Positions 46,979-57,238 of a DNA stretch of 64,000 nucleotides are shown in pieces. Each line of letters opens with the position of its first letter. Position 1 is the first letter of the stretch. A program made the position numbers and the translations under genes. The stretch is from Paraburkholderia aromaticivorans (lineage in GTDB: Bacteria > Pseudomonadota > Gammaproteobacteria > Burkholderiales > Burkholderiaceae). The notes beneath the pieces are model-generated. The model had not been told where the DNA came from. It did no database searches and saw only the letters and a list, made by a program, of their open reading frames with translations. Location of the stretch: the NCBI RefSeq assembly GCF_012689525.1, contig NZ_CP051516.1, forward strand, positions 868,001 to 932,000. Reading direction: 5' to 3'.

Positions 46979-47680
46979 GTGTCCGATCCCAACGACGATT
47001 CAATCCCGGTTCTGCACGAGGTTCTCGTGCAGGGTCATTCTGCGCAGGCGCGCCAGGCGCCGGGCGATGCGGGCGCGCTCGACGGCCCGCGCGAACCCAG
47101 TTTCAAGGCGGAGCCCGTGCTCGCGCCGCAACCGGTGCTGACGCCGGAGCAGATGAGGTCCGCGGAGCCGGTGCTCCCAGCGGAGCCGTTGCACGCACAG
47201 GAACCGACCTTCGCACCGCAACCGGCGGTTGCGCCGCAGCCGGCGCATCCGGCCGATCATCATCATCCGAAGAAGCGTTTGCGGGCGCACCACGCCGCGG
47301 AACCGCGGCATGCGCATGACGACGCATTCGCGACGTCGGCGGGCGTGTTCGATCGGGCTGAGCCGATTACGCCGCTCGAGGCGGGCTCGACCGTACCGCC
47401 GGATATCGCGCGCGAAGGCGCCGGCGAACCTCCTTTGGATCTCGATCTGGATGTCGACGTCATCGCCGAACGTCTGCGCAGACGCGTCACCGGTTTCCTG
47501 GCGGGCGACGGGCGCAGCGTGATCGAGGAACGTTGCCGCGAGACCTTGCACGCGCACACGGGGTGGCTCATCGACCAGATCACGCGCGAAGTGGCGCTGG
47601 CGCTGGAGAATGAGATGACAAGCTGGGTGCGGGAAGCGGTGGTGGAAGAGATCGCGCGGCGCGCCTCGGGCAGCGCGTGA
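46979..47680 (+). CDS. DUF2486 family protein
   Basis: 233 residues with a GTG start. The N-terminal SDPNDDSIPVLHEVLVQG is the conserved part typical of DUF2486; the middle is a repetitive Pro/Ala/Glu/Gln-rich stretch (AEPVLAPQPVLTPEQ...), and the C-terminal helix region (DVIAERLRRRVTGFLAG...LENEMTSWVREAV) resembles membrane-peripheral coiled proteins. Function unknown. It normally follows holC in Burkholderia relatives. Confidence 0.85.
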   Translation: MSDPNDDSIPVLHEVLVQGHSAQARQAPGDAGALDGPREPSFKAEPVLAPQPVLTPEQMRSAEPVLPAEPLHAQEPTFAPQPAVAPQPAHPADHHHPKKRLRAHHAAEPRHAHDDAFATSAGVFDRAEPITPLEAGSTVPPDIAREGAGEPPLDLDLDVDVIAERLRRRVTGFLAGDGRSVIEERCRETLHAHTGWLIDQITREVALALENEMTSWVREAVVEEIARRASGSA

Positions 47681-47826
47681 TCCTGTGAGGTGAAGCGCGG
47701 GCGCGCTGAGCGGTGCCACCGGCTGCGTGCCATGCAGCTCACGCACTGGCGCCGTGGTTCAACGATCTACCGGGACTGCGCGCGCTGGGAGCGTCGCTCG
47801 CGCGCAGCGCTCTTTGCCTGAACGGC

Positions 47827-48165
47827 CTATTTGAGCGTGAGCACCCAACTCGCGAGCGTAGCCGCCTGATCGGGCGTGAGTTGCGTATTCGCGGGCATCG
47901 GCACCTGACCCCACACGCCCGTGCTGCCATCCAGAATCTTGTGCTGCAGATAAGTGGCGGCATCTTCGCGGCCGGCATATTTCGCCGCGACATCATGAAG
48001 CGCCGGTCCCATGAAGGAACGGGTGACCGAGTGGCAACTCATGCAGTTCTGCTGCTGGGCCAGCGCGAGGCCCGCGGCCTCGGCCTGCGCCGCCGGACTG
48101 CCGGCACTCAACGCGGCGCCCAGCACGACAGTGACTGCAAGCGCTGTGTGCGACTTTGATTTCAT
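47827..48165 (-). CDS. Small class I cytochrome c
   Basis: 112 residues with a signal peptide (SHTALAVTVVLGAALSAGSPAAQA). Haem attachment CMSCH at about residues 41-45; VPMPANTQLTPDQAATLASWVLTL holds the Met axial ligand. Periplasmic electron carrier of the c551/c552 type. Monocistronic, downstream of the ilvD terminator. Confidence 0.93.
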   Translation of the reverse strand: MKSKSHTALAVTVVLGAALSAGSPAAQAEAAGLALAQQQNCMSCHSVTRSFMGPALHDVAAKYAGREDAATYLQHKILDGSTGVWGQVPMPANTQLTPDQAATLASWVLTLK

Positions 48166-48218
48166 TCTGGTCTCCGTCGGTGCGGGTGCCCGACTCGTGG
48201 TGCCAGCATTATAAAAGC

Positions 48219-48252
48219 GAAAGGGGCGCGCGGTTTCCCGTGCGCCCCTTTC
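48219..48252. terminator. Intrinsic terminator after ilvD
   Basis: An 11-bp stem GAAAGGGGCGC / GCGCCCCTTTC with a 12-base loop, flanked by a short T-rich stretch on the minus strand. It lies between ilvD and the cytochrome c gene, both minus strand. Confidence 0.8.
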
Positions 48253-48342
48253 ACTTTTACGTAGTTTTACGCGTGCTCGCAGGGCTGTCGTCGTGATACC
48301 GGGCGCGACGTACGTTCATCAGCCAGCCAGCCGTGCCGTCGC

Positions 48343-50016
48343 TTAGCCCGTTATCGCCCCTTTGTTGGCCGGCAGCGCCAATGCGAAGTACTTCGCCATC
48401 ACACCACGCGTGTAACGCGGCTTCGGCTGTTGCCATGCGGCGCGGCGGCGCTCCAGTTCGGCGTCGTCGATGTTCAGTTGCAGCAGCAGCTTGTGCGCGT
48501 CGATGGTGATCGAATCGCCTTCGTGCACGAAGGCGATCGTGCCGCCCACGAAGGCTTCCGGCGCGACGTGACCGACCACCATGCCCCACGTGCCGCCCGA
48601 GAAGCGCCCGTCGGTGATCAGGCCGACGCTTTCGCCGAGACCCTTGCCGATGATCGCCGAGGTCGGCGCGAGCATCTCCGGCATGCCGGGGCCGCCCTTG
48701 GGGCCGAGATAGCGCAGCACCACCACGTCGCCGGCCACGATCTTGTCGGCCAGAATCGCTTCGAGCGCGCTTTGCTCGTCGTCGAAAACGCGCGCCGGGC
48801 CGGTGATGACCGGGTTCTTCAAGCCGGTGATCTTGGCGACCGCGCCGTCGACGGCCAGATTGCCCTTCAGGATCGCGAGATGGCCTTCCTTGTAGAGCGC
48901 CTGGCCGATCGGGAAAATCACCTGCTGATCGGCGCGCGGTTTGCCCGGCACGTCCTTCAGCTCTTCCGCGATGGTCCTGCCGGTGATCGTGATGCAATCG
49001 CCGTGCATCAGACCCGCGTCGAGCAGGATCTTCATGACTTGCGGAATGCCGCCGGCCTTGTGCAGATCGGTCGCCACGAACTGGCCCGAGGGCTTCAGGT
49101 TGCAGATCACTGGCACCTTCTTGCGCATGCGTTCGAAGTCCTCGATGCTCCATTCCACTTCGGCCGCGTGCGCGATCGCCAGGAAGTGCAGCACGGCGTT
49201 GGTCGAGCCGCCGGTGGCCATGATCACGGCCACGGCGTTTTCGATCGACTGCTTCGTAACGATGTCGCGCGGCTTCAGATCCTTCTTGACCGCTTCGACC
49301 AGCACGCGCGCCGATTCGGCCGCCGAGTCGACCTTTTCCTGATCCGGATTGGCCATCGTCGATGAATACAGCAGCGACATGCCCAGTGCCTCGAACGACG
49401 AACTCATGGTGTTGGCGGTGTACATGCCGCCGCATGAGCCCGTGGAAGGGCATGCGTTCTGTTCGATCCCGTCGAAATCTTCCTGCGACATCCGGCCGGC
49501 CGTGAACTCACCCACGGCTTCGAACGACGACACGATGGTCAGGTCGGTGCCCTTCCAGTTGCCCGGACGGATCGTGCCGCCGTACACGTAGATGCTCGGC
49601 ACGTTGGTGCGCAGCATGCCGATCATGCCGCCCGGCATGTTCTTGTCGCAGCCGCCGATCACGACCACGCCGTCCATCCACTGGCCTTGCACGCAGGTCT
49701 CGATACAGTCGGAGATGACTTCGCGCGACACGAGCGAGTACTTCATGCCTTCGGTGCCCATCGACATGCCGTCCGAGATCGTCGGCGTGCCGAAGATCTG
49801 TGGATTCGCGTCGGCGCCCTTGATCGCGGCGACGGCGGCATCGGCCAAACGCTGCAAGCCGGCGTTGCACGGCGTGATGGTCGAGTGGCCGTTGGCGATG
49901 CCGATCATCGGCTTGTCGAAGTCGGCCTTCTCGTAGCCGAGCGCGTAGTACATCGAGCGATTCGGCGAACGCGCCACGCCCTGCGTGATGTTCTTCGAAC
50001 GACGGTTGTATGCCAT
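48343..50016 (-). CDS. ilvD: Dihydroxy-acid dehydratase
   Basis: 557 residues starting [22 protein letters not shown], with GGAG before the ATG at 50016. Fe-S enzyme of valine, isoleucine and pantothenate synthesis. Cluster Cys residues lie in [10 protein letters not shown] and [17 protein letters not shown]; the C-terminal [19 protein letters not shown] is diagnostic. It diverges from a LysR gene across about 180 bases. Confidence 0.96.
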   Translation of the reverse strand: MAYNRRSKNITQGVARSPNRSMYYALGYEKADFDKPMIGIANGHSTITPCNAGLQRLADAAVAAIKGADANPQIFGTPTISDGMSMGTEGMKYSLVSREVISDCIETCVQGQWMDGVVVIGGCDKNMPGGMIGMLRTNVPSIYVYGGTIRPGNWKGTDLTIVSSFEAVGEFTAGRMSQEDFDGIEQNACPSTGSCGGMYTANTMSSSFEALGMSLLYSSTMANPDQEKVDSAAESARVLVEAVKKDLKPRDIVTKQSIENAVAVIMATGGSTNAVLHFLAIAHAAEVEWSIEDFERMRKKVPVICNLKPSGQFVATDLHKAGGIPQVMKILLDAGLMHGDCITITGRTIAEELKDVPGKPRADQQVIFPIGQALYKEGHLAILKGNLAVDGAVAKITGLKNPVITGPARVFDDEQSALEAILADKIVAGDVVVLRYLGPKGGPGMPEMLAPTSAIIGKGLGESVGLITDGRFSGGTWGMVVGHVAPEAFVGGTIAFVHEGDSITIDAHKLLLQLNIDDAELERRRAAWQQPKPRYTRGVMAKYFALALPANKGAITG

Positions 50017-50195
50017 GGGGAGCTCCAATCTGTTTTGTTTTGATCCGCGCGGCGCTGCGGTTTCAGTCGCGCCGGCGTGAGCCTGCCGACGGCATCAGTC
50101 CAGTTTAGTCCGGCGTGCCGCGCAACGACGCAGTTTTGCAATGCGCGCGTCCCATGTATTATTCGGGCTTCATTAGGTCGTAAAATGTATCACTC

Positions 50196-51182
50196 ATGCT
50201 GCCAGCCATTCCCGATCTGCGCCAGTTGCGCTATTTCGTGACCGTCGCCGAAGAAAAGCACTTCGGGCGTGCCGCCGTGCGCCTGTCCATGACGCAGCCG
50301 CCGTTGTCGCAAGCCATCCGGGCGCTCGAAGAGACGCTCGGCGTCGAACTGTTCGCGCGCACCAAGCGTTCCGTCGAACTCACGTCGGTGGGCGCCGATC
50401 TGCTGCCCGAGGTGCAGCGCCTGCTGGCGAGCGCCGAGGGCCTGCGGCCGCTCGCGCAGAGCCTCGCGCGCGGCGAGGCGGGCGTGTTGTCGCTGGCGTT
50501 CGTGTCCACCGCAGACTACGGCCTGCTGCCGCTGTTGCTGCGCGATTTCGGCGCGCGTCATCCACGCGTGCGGCTGGAATTGACCGAAGCCACCAGCGAC
50601 GTGCAGGTCGACGAACTAGTGGCCGGGCGCATCGACGCGGGTCTCGTGATCGCGCCGCTGCCGTCGCGCCACGCCACCCAGCTCTCGTGGCTGCCGATCG
50701 CGCGCGAGCCGCTGGTGATCGCCATGTCGACGGAGATGGCGGCGCGCGTGGCGAGCGCCACTGGCGACCATGCCGACCCGCGCGCGGAATGGCTGGACAC
50801 GCCGATCAGCCTCGGCGACGTGGCCGACGCACCGCTCGTGATCTTCCCAAGACGTCTGGCGCCAGGCTTTTATGACATCATTATGGATTGCTACGGCGTG
50901 GCGGGCCTCGCGCCCCGGGTCGGCCAGGAAGCGATCCAGATGCAGACCATCGTGAGCCTCGTGTCGGCCGGCATGGGTGTCGCACTGGTGCCGCAATCGT
51001 TGCGTAATCTGCGCCGCACCGGTGTCGTGTACCGGCCACTGTCCGAGTCGGTGCCCGCGATCGAGACGGGCCTCGTCTGGCGGACGGCGGAGGTGAGCCC
51101 GGTGCTGGCGGGCTTCATCGACATCGTGCGGGCGCATGCGGCGACCGTCGAGGCGCAACAATCCGCCGCGCCGCGCATGTAG
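50196..51182 (+). CDS. LysR-family transcriptional regulator
   Basis: 328 residues. N-terminal HTH DLRQLRYFVTVAEEKHFGRAAVRLSMTQPPLSQAIRALE is of the BenM/CatR-like class (KHFGRAA...QPPLSQ). The sensor domain has two alpha/beta halves. Divergence from ilvD makes ilvD a possible target, but the pairing may be coincidental. Effector unknown. Confidence 0.92.
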   Translation: MLPAIPDLRQLRYFVTVAEEKHFGRAAVRLSMTQPPLSQAIRALEETLGVELFARTKRSVELTSVGADLLPEVQRLLASAEGLRPLAQSLARGEAGVLSLAFVSTADYGLLPLLLRDFGARHPRVRLELTEATSDVQVDELVAGRIDAGLVIAPLPSRHATQLSWLPIAREPLVIAMSTEMAARVASATGDHADPRAEWLDTPISLGDVADAPLVIFPRRLAPGFYDIIMDCYGVAGLAPRVGQEAIQMQTIVSLVSAGMGVALVPQSLRNLRRTGVVYRPLSESVPAIETGLVWRTAEVSPVLAGFIDIVRAHAATVEAQQSAAPRM

Positions 51183-51301
51183 ACGCGCCTTCGCGAACGC
51201 ATTGCCGGCCGGACCGTCCAATGCATGCACCGCAAGGTGCGGGCAGCGCCGCCCGTTACTAGAAATTTCGCTTCTGAACCTGAACTGCCCATAACAACAC
51301 G

Positions 51302-52207
51302 ATGCTCATTCACCCCAATTTCGACCCCATTGCCATTCATCTGGGGCCGCTCGCCGTGCGCTGGTATGGACTGATGTACCTCGTCGCGTTCATCGCGGCG
51401 ATCGTGGTCGGCCGATTGCGGCTGCGTTTGCCGTATGTCGCCGCGCAAGGCTGGACCGTCAAGGATATCGACGACATGCTGTTTTACGGCGTGCTGGGCA
51501 CGATCCTCGGCGGCCGGCTCGGCTACGTGCTGTTCTATAAGGCGAGCTTTTATTTCGCGCATCCGCTCGACATCTTCAAGGTGTGGGAAGGCGGCATGTC
51601 GTTTCACGGCGGCTTTCTCGGCGTCACGCTGGCCATGGTGCTGTTCGCGTATCAGCGCAAACGCTCGTGGCTGCAGGTCACCGACTTCGTCGCGCCGATG
51701 GTGCCGACCGGCCTCGCGGCAGGGCGTCTCGGCAACTTCATCAACGGCGAGTTGTGGGGCCGCGTGACCGATCCGTCGGCGCCGTGGGCCATGCTGTTTC
51801 CGGGCGCCGCGCCCGACGACGCCGCGTGGCTCACCGCGCATCCGCAACTGGCCGCGCAATGGCACTTGAACGAAGTGTTCGCGCAATATCACATGCTGCC
51901 GCGCCATCCGTCGGAGCTGTATGAAATCGCACTGGAAGGCATCGCGCTGTTCTTCGTCTTGTTCTTCTTCTCGCGCAAGCCGAAGCCGATGGGCGCGATT
52001 TCCGCCGTGTTTCTGATCGGCTACGGCCTCGCGCGCTTCACGGTCGAATTCGCGCGTGAGCCGGACGACTTCCTCGGGTTGCTGGCGATGGGTCTTTCCA
52101 TGGGCCAATGGCTGTCGTTGCCGATGATCCTCGTCGGCATCGGCATACTGGTGTGGTCTTATCGCCGCGCGCGCCGCGAACCGGCGCGCGCGGTCAGCGC
52201 GAACTGA
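51302..52207 (+). CDS. lgt: Prolipoprotein diacylglyceryl transferase
   Basis: 301-residue inner-membrane enzyme that attaches diacylglycerol to lipobox Cys. Contains [22 protein letters not shown] and the signature [17 protein letters not shown], plus [13 protein letters not shown] near the C-terminus. About seven membrane segments. Ends at a strong terminator. Confidence 0.96.
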   Translation: MLIHPNFDPIAIHLGPLAVRWYGLMYLVAFIAAIVVGRLRLRLPYVAAQGWTVKDIDDMLFYGVLGTILGGRLGYVLFYKASFYFAHPLDIFKVWEGGMSFHGGFLGVTLAMVLFAYQRKRSWLQVTDFVAPMVPTGLAAGRLGNFINGELWGRVTDPSAPWAMLFPGAAPDDAAWLTAHPQLAAQWHLNEVFAQYHMLPRHPSELYEIALEGIALFFVLFFFSRKPKPMGAISAVFLIGYGLARFTVEFAREPDDFLGLLAMGLSMGQWLSLPMILVGIGILVWSYRRARREPARAVSAN

Positions 52208-52242
52208 TCGCTACGGTTTATCGTAGCGAGTGGTCAAATAAG

Positions 52243-52268
52243 AAAAGCCACGGCATGCCGTGGCTTTT
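52243..52268. terminator. Bidirectional intrinsic terminator
   Basis: A perfect 26-bp palindrome, AAAAGCCACGGCA / TGCCGTGGCTTTT, with A- and T-tracts, between convergent lgt and the SIMPL-domain gene. Confidence 0.9.
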
Positions 52269-52310
52269 TCCTTTAGTGCCTAGAAGCAGTGCTTCTAACG
52301 CAACAACGCG

Positions 52311-53042
52311 TTACTTCATCTGCACCGAGCCCGACACGTTGACGGTCACCGTCGACGTGCCGCCTTCGATCGGCACCGGCGCCGAAGCCTTCGCGTCTGC
52401 GCCCATGGCGCGCGCGCTCATCATCATCATCGGACGCGGCATCACGCCGTTATGGCCGACGTTGACCTCGCGAATCGAAAAACCGCTGTAGCCGAACGCC
52501 TGCGCGGACGAAGCGGCTTGCTCGCGGAACGACTTGATCGCTTCGCCGGTGAGCTTCTGCTCGGCCGCGCGCTGCGCTTCAGGCGAGAGCGAGAACTGCA
52601 CGTTGCCGACCTGCATGATCGATGCCATCTGACCCGCGAGCTTCGACACCGCGGCGAAATCGTGCGATTCGAGCACGATCTCCGTGCGGCCGCGCCACGC
52701 GGAAATGCGCCCGTCACGATCGGTGGACGGATAGATCGAGAACGAGCCTGTACGCGCCGTCACGCCGCTCACACCCTTGGCTTTTTGCAGCGCCGAATCG
52801 GCGCGCTGGTTCAGCGTTGACGTGAGCGCCGACGGATCGCTCGCTTCCTGCTCGTAGAACAGCGTGATATCCACGACGTCTTGCGGCACTTCCGCGCTGG
52901 CCTGCGCGTTCAGCGACAGCACGCCGGCCGGCTGATACTGCATTACGCTTTGCGCGCGTGCGGCGGCCGGCGTCAGTGCGAGCGCGGCGGGCGCGGCGCA
53001 GACGAGAGCGAAAGCGAGTGCACGTGCGGTGTTTTTCGTCAT
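52311..53042 (-). CDS. SIMPL-domain (DUF541) periplasmic protein
   Basis: 243 residues from the ATG at 53042. Signal peptide (ALAFALVCAAPAALALTPAAARA) then GVLSLNAQASAEVPQDVVDITLFYEQEA, typical of SIMPL proteins, with a Met-rich PRPMMMMSARAM stretch near the end. Relatives act in oxidative stress or outer-membrane biogenesis; the role here is unknown. Confidence 0.88.
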   Translation of the reverse strand: MTKNTARALAFALVCAAPAALALTPAAARAQSVMQYQPAGVLSLNAQASAEVPQDVVDITLFYEQEASDPSALTSTLNQRADSALQKAKGVSGVTARTGSFSIYPSTDRDGRISAWRGRTEIVLESHDFAAVSKLAGQMASIMQVGNVQFSLSPEAQRAAEQKLTGEAIKSFREQAASSAQAFGYSGFSIREVNVGHNGVMPRPMMMMSARAMGADAKASAPVPIEGGTSTVTVNVSGSVQMK

Positions 53043-53216
53043 TGTTGGACTCCTTGCTTGAACAGGTTGTGCACGATTGGGGCAAACGCCGCGCCGTGGC
53101 ACGGCGTTTGCGAGATCGTTAGGCGCTTGTAACCTGAGCTTGGTTCCCGGATTTGACGCTGCTTTAACGTTTGCGTGTGCATAAATACGCGTCGCGCATC
53201 CATCAGGCATGCAAGA

Positions 53217-53675
53217 TCAAGCGAGCCGCTTGGTGATGAAGCGCCATTCGGCTTCGGTCACCGGCGTAATCGACAGGCGGTTGCCTTTGGCGAGCACGCG
53301 CATGTCCGCGAGTTCGTCATGCTCGCGTAACGCGGCGAGTGGAATCAACGGGATCTTCTTCTTGAACACCACGTCGACGAGCACCCAGCGCGGCGTTTCC
53401 TGCGACGACTTCGCGTCGTAGTAGTGACTCTTCTTGTCGAACTGCGTGGGGTCCGGATATGCCGTGGACGATACCTCGGCTATACCCGCGATGCCAGGCT
53501 CAGGACAGCTCGAGTGATAGAACAGCACACCGTCACCGACCTGCATCATGTCGCGCATGAAATTGCGCGCCTGATAGTTGCGCACGCCGGTCCACGGCAA
53601 CGTGCGATGCGGTGCGTTGGCGAGATGGTCGATGCTTGCTTCGTCCGGTTCGGACTTCATTAGCCAGTAGCGCAT
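53217..53675 (-). CDS. EVE-domain protein
   Basis: 152 residues forming a single EVE domain: MRYWLMKSEPDEASIDHL, WTGVRNYQARNFMRDMMQVGDGVLFYHSSC and the C-terminal ITPVTEAEWRFI. EVE domains belong to the PUA-like fold and bind modified nucleotides. It lies just downstream of the 6S RNA gene, a common beta-proteobacterial arrangement. Confidence 0.93.
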   Translation of the reverse strand: MRYWLMKSEPDEASIDHLANAPHRTLPWTGVRNYQARNFMRDMMQVGDGVLFYHSSCPEPGIAGIAEVSSTAYPDPTQFDKKSHYYDAKSSQETPRWVLVDVVFKKKIPLIPLAALREHDELADMRVLAKGNRLSITPVTEAEWRFITKRLA

Positions 53676-53742
53676 GAATCGAATTGAACGTTAAGGGGTT
53701 GAAGATGCGGAAGAAATCGGCGTACAAAAAACAGCGCCCAAA

Positions 53743-53776
53743 GAAAAACGGCACCGAACCGAAGTCCGATGCCGTT
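53743..53776 (-). terminator. Terminator of the 6S RNA gene
   Basis: On the minus strand, a stem formed by AACGGCA...TGCCGTT around a CTTCGG-containing loop is followed by TTTTTC. It ends transcription from the 6S RNA region before the EVE gene. Confidence 0.75.
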
Positions 53777-53777
53777 C

Positions 53778-53950
53778 TAAATAAGGTCCCCGCCTTAGCC
53801 GCTAGGCCGGCATCCTGAACCGGGGGTTCAGAATTGGTCGCAGTTAGCAACACTTCGGGTACATCAGACAGAGTGACGCGCACACCCGTGCTACAAATTT
53901 CCGCAACCGTGCACATGGCATTGGTTCAAGGAATATATGACCTTGGCGAA
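53778..53950 (-). ncRNA. ssrS: 6S RNA (SsrS)
   Basis: Placed between zapA and the EVE gene as in many proteobacteria. The minus strand has CTAACTGCGACC followed by the hairpin CTGAACCCCCGGTTCAG, matching the E. coli 6S pattern ACTGCGAC...CTTGAACCAAGGGTTCAAGG, and then GGATGCCGGCC. A closing stem can form from AAGGTC at the 5' side and GACCTT at the 3' side. 6S RNA binds the sigma-70 holoenzyme in stationary phase. Exact ends are estimates; the rest of 53676-54097 holds only its terminator and presumed promoter. Confidence 0.75.
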
Positions 53951-54097
53951 CCAGGCAGGGAAGCTAAACCGATGAAGCTGAATTACGAACTACCGATTGA
54001 ACTCAAACGTTTGCTGAATCTTGCACGCCTTGTGCTCACGCACTCCGTTTGAATCCGCCGCCGATCTCAGGACCGGCAGCACGATAACACACGAGAC

Positions 54098-54412
54098 TCA
54101 CTGCATGCTGTACTGCTCAATCACAGTACCTAGTTGTTCGTTCATTTGATGCATTGTACGCCGGATTTCCTCAGCGGGAAATGCTTCTCCGTGTCTCACG
54201 CTCGATTGCAGCCTAAGCAGTTCCGATGCCAGCGACAGTGCAGCCATGACAGCAATGCGATCCGTGCCGCGCACGTTGCTGTTGTTGCGGATCTTCGACA
54301 TTTCGGCGTCGACCCGTGCGACCGTTTCGAGCAGCGCCGCTTCCGTTTCCGGCGAGCAGGCAAGGCGATAAGGCACGCCGAGAATCGAGACTTCGATCTG
54401 CTTGGTGGTCAT
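54098..54412 (-). CDS. zapA: Cell division protein ZapA
   Basis: 104 residues: MTTKQIEVSILGVPYRLACSPETEAALLETVARVDAEMSKIRN and a C-terminal coiled coil. Bundles FtsZ filaments. Its start overlaps the stop of the upstream coiled-coil gene (ATGA) and the 6S RNA lies downstream, as in other proteobacteria. Confidence 0.93.
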   Translation of the reverse strand: MTTKQIEVSILGVPYRLACSPETEAALLETVARVDAEMSKIRNNSNVRGTDRIAVMAALSLASELLRLQSSVRHGEAFPAEEIRRTMHQMNEQLGTVIEQYSMQ

Positions 54413-54765
54413 GCATTTTCTCCGTGGCGGGTTACGTCGCTCTCGGCTTCGACTACTTGCTGAGCGGGCTCGAGCAGATCGAGCTGGTTGTCCGGCTCAT
54501 TGTGCGCGCGAGCACGCGGCAGCTTCTCGAGGATCGCATTCAGGCGCACTTGTGCGTCGTCGATCTTCGCCGATAGCGCGTCGCGTTCCGCCTGCAGCGC
54601 ATTACGTTCCTCGCGCAGCATTGCAAGTTCCGTGCGCGTGGCTTCGACATCGGCGCGCGATTGGGCGAGTTGCTCTTCGAGCGCGAGTCGCGCTTCATGG
54701 TGGCGCTGGCTGATCGCGATCAGCTTGCCGATATTTTGTGAAAGTGTTTCGAGTTCGGTGAGCAT
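54409..54765 (-). CDS. ZapB-like coiled-coil protein
   Basis: 118 residues, almost wholly coiled coil (about residues 1-85: LTELETLSQNIGKLIAISQ through LREERNALQAERDALSAKIDDAQVRLNAIL) with an acidic tail. Size, heptads and overlap with zapA suggest a ZapB-type FtsZ-ring factor; sequence alone cannot prove orthology. Confidence 0.8.
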   Translation of the reverse strand: MLTELETLSQNIGKLIAISQRHHEARLALEEQLAQSRADVEATRTELAMLREERNALQAERDALSAKIDDAQVRLNAILEKLPRARAHNEPDNQLDLLEPAQQVVEAESDVTRHGENA

Positions 54766-54989
54766 CTGCTGCGTCCTCTAAAGACATCGCATTTTAGCGC
54801 GGAATGTCGCAGGTTCCGACAATTGTCTCGTTTCGAGACGTAACAACATCGCTTTGTGCAGGCTTTTTATCGACCATATGATGAAAAAGTACTCACGCGT
54901 CGGACAATAACCTGCACTTAACAGAACACATGGCCTGCGGCCTTACCATTCTTGACGGACTCCGAGGCCGCTCCTAAACTGCCCGCACT

Positions 54990-55212
54990 CTGGTGCCCGC
55001 GTGCGCTTTTCAACGGCGCACGCAGTTAAACGGGAAGCACGGCGCGCGGTTCACCTGAACGCGCCAACCTGCGCTGCCCCCGCAACGGTAAGCGACCGCA
55101 TTCGTCATGCAAGTCGATCCTGATCGCGTGTTGGAAGTTCAACTCGCGAGTGTGCCACTGCGCGTCACGCGTGGGAAGGCGGGATCGATGTGTCGCCAGC
55201 CCGGATACCGGC
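54990..55212 (+). promoter_or_regulatory. Cobalamin (B12) riboswitch
   Basis: Shows the conserved blocks in order: GGTGCC (54992), TTAAACGGGAA (about 55026), the GCTGCCCCCGCAACGGTAAG core (about 55074) and CAGCCCGGATACCGGCC (to 55212). It lies 110 bases before the btuB ATG. Coenzyme B12 binding would reduce translation or transcription of the downstream uptake genes. The remainder of 54766-55321 holds the presumed promoter and leader only. Confidence 0.95.
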
Positions 55213-55321
55213 CAGAGGGAGAGGCACGTCACGCGTGACAATGTTAAATACGCGGGCGCCTCGTTACGCATCGGCCTGCGGGGAAGCGGGCCGCGCACGC
55301 TATCCACAGGACTTTCATCCC

Positions 55322-57211
55322 ATGCTGTCCCCCATCGCCCGCGCGGCGCTGCTCGCTTTCGCGAGCCTGCCGATCGTCGTGCACGCGCAAGCTGCGTCTT
55401 CATCTTCTTCGTCTGCGTCGGCGGATTCTTCGACTGCGGTGTCTTCTCTGACGGTGCTGTCGCCCGTTGTGGTGACCGCGGATCGCGCGCCGCAAGCACT
55501 CGTCGATACGATCCCGCAGACGTCCCTGTTCGATCAGCAGGATATCGCCGACACCACCGCGACCGATTTGCCCGGCCTGCTGCAACTCGCGCCCGGCGCG
55601 CAAATCTCGCGCACAGGTGGCCCCGGTTCGACGACGAGCCTCTACTTGCGCGGCGCGTCGTCGACGCAATCGCTGCTGCTGATCGACGGCGTGCGGGTCG
55701 ATTCGGTGAGCCTCGGTGCGCCGCAACTCGCGCAGATTCCACTCGACCAGATCGATCACGTCGAGGTGGTGAACGGCAACGTGTCGGCGTTATACGGCTC
55801 GGGCGCGATCGGCGGCGTGGTGCAGGTGTTCACGAAAGTCGGCGGCGACCACCCGCCGCGTTTCAATTTTTCGCTCGGCTATGGCAGCTATCACACGCAG
55901 ACGCAGCAGGCGGGCGTGAACGGCGCATTGGATAAAGACGGCAACACGACCTTCAGCATTTCGCTCGCGCGTTCGAAGGACGATGGCTTCTCGTCGCTCA
56001 ATCCGCGCGAGGCACCCAACGCCAATCCGAATGCGAACGGCTATCTGAACGAGAGCATCTCCGCTTCGCTGCGCCACAAGTTCAACGAGAGATGGGACGC
56101 CGGCGTCAGCTACTTCCAGTCGAACGGCAACAACAGCTACGACAATGCGTACGGCCTGCCAACCGATCTGAACAACCTGTATAGCAAGGTGCGCCAGGTC
56201 TCGGTGTTCGCGAACGGCAACCTGACCGACTGGTGGACCACGCACTTCATCGTCGCGGAGGGCGACGACCGCAGCGTGTCGAACACCAACGGCGTGTACA
56301 ACGGCCGCTTCGATACCGACAATCGCCAGTACACATGGCAGAACGATTTCGCGTTGGCCGCGCAGCAGAAGCTGCAGGTCGGCTACGAACATCTCGACCA
56401 GAGCCTCGACTCGGACACGTTCGCGGCGCCGGACCGTCATGTGGATTCGGGCTTCGTCGGCTACACGGGGCGCTTTGGACGCAACCAGATTCAGGCCAAC
56501 GTGCGGCGCGATCAGTATTCCGATTTCGGCGGAGCGAACAGTTACTATCTCGGCTACGGCTTCGACATCACCGGCCATTGGAAGGTGACCGCAAGCTATT
56601 CGGATTCGTTTCGCGCGCCGAGCTTGGACGATTTGTACTATCCGTTCAGCGGCAATCCGGCGATCCAGCCGGAGCGCAGCCATTCGATCGAAGCCGCGTT
56701 GCAGTACGCATCGAATGCGCTCGGCGTGATGCGCCTCTCCGCATTCCAGACGCGCTATTCGAATCTGATTGACTATGAGCAGGTGACGCCCGGCATCTAT
56801 CTGGCCGAGAACGTCGGCCATGCGAAGGTGCAGGGACTCGAAGGGTCGTGGAGCGGGCATGTCGGCAAGACGGACGTGCGCGCGTCGGTGACGCTGCAAA
56901 ATCCCGTCGACCTCGACAACGATGCCGACCTCGTGCGGCGTGCGCGGCGCTTCGGCTCGTTGGCGGTGAACCGCAGCATCGACGGCTGGCGCGTCGGCGG
57001 CGAGTGGATCGTGAGCGGTGCTCGCGACGATAGCAGCGGCAAGCTGGGCGGCTATGGCGTGGTGAATCTGTCGGCGCGCTACAACATCACGAAAGCATGG
57101 TACGTGGCCGCGCAAATCCAGAATCTGTTGGACAAGGACTATGAAACGGCCTACTCGTACAACTCGCCGCGGCGCGGTGCATATCTCACGGTTGGTTGGC
57201 AGCAGCAGTGA
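55322..57211 (+). CDS. btuB: TonB-dependent vitamin B12 receptor BtuB
   Basis: 629 residues from the ATG at 55322. Signal peptide (AALLAFASLPIVVHA), a Ser-rich linker, a TonB-box region (SPVVVTADRAPQ), plug domain (GGPGSTTSLYLRGASSTQSLLLIDGVRVDS) and a 22-strand barrel ending LTVGWQQQ. Imports cobalamin across the outer membrane. The riboswitch and the downstream btuC/btuD genes support the substrate. Confidence 0.93.
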   Translation: MLSPIARAALLAFASLPIVVHAQAASSSSSSASADSSTAVSSLTVLSPVVVTADRAPQALVDTIPQTSLFDQQDIADTTATDLPGLLQLAPGAQISRTGGPGSTTSLYLRGASSTQSLLLIDGVRVDSVSLGAPQLAQIPLDQIDHVEVVNGNVSALYGSGAIGGVVQVFTKVGGDHPPRFNFSLGYGSYHTQTQQAGVNGALDKDGNTTFSISLARSKDDGFSSLNPREAPNANPNANGYLNESISASLRHKFNERWDAGVSYFQSNGNNSYDNAYGLPTDLNNLYSKVRQVSVFANGNLTDWWTTHFIVAEGDDRSVSNTNGVYNGRFDTDNRQYTWQNDFALAAQQKLQVGYEHLDQSLDSDTFAAPDRHVDSGFVGYTGRFGRNQIQANVRRDQYSDFGGANSYYLGYGFDITGHWKVTASYSDSFRAPSLDDLYYPFSGNPAIQPERSHSIEAALQYASNALGVMRLSAFQTRYSNLIDYEQVTPGIYLAENVGHAKVQGLEGSWSGHVGKTDVRASVTLQNPVDLDNDADLVRRARRFGSLAVNRSIDGWRVGGEWIVSGARDDSSGKLGGYGVVNLSARYNITKAWYVAAQIQNLLDKDYETAYSYNSPRRGAYLTVGWQQQ

Positions 57212-57238
57212 TGGGTACGCCTCGTTGAGCGCATACGG

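Noticed and set aside
50100..50195. Possible LysR operator between ilvD and the LysR gene
   Set aside because: Only short direct ATGTAT repeats and loose T-N11-A matches were seen, too weak to list as a site.
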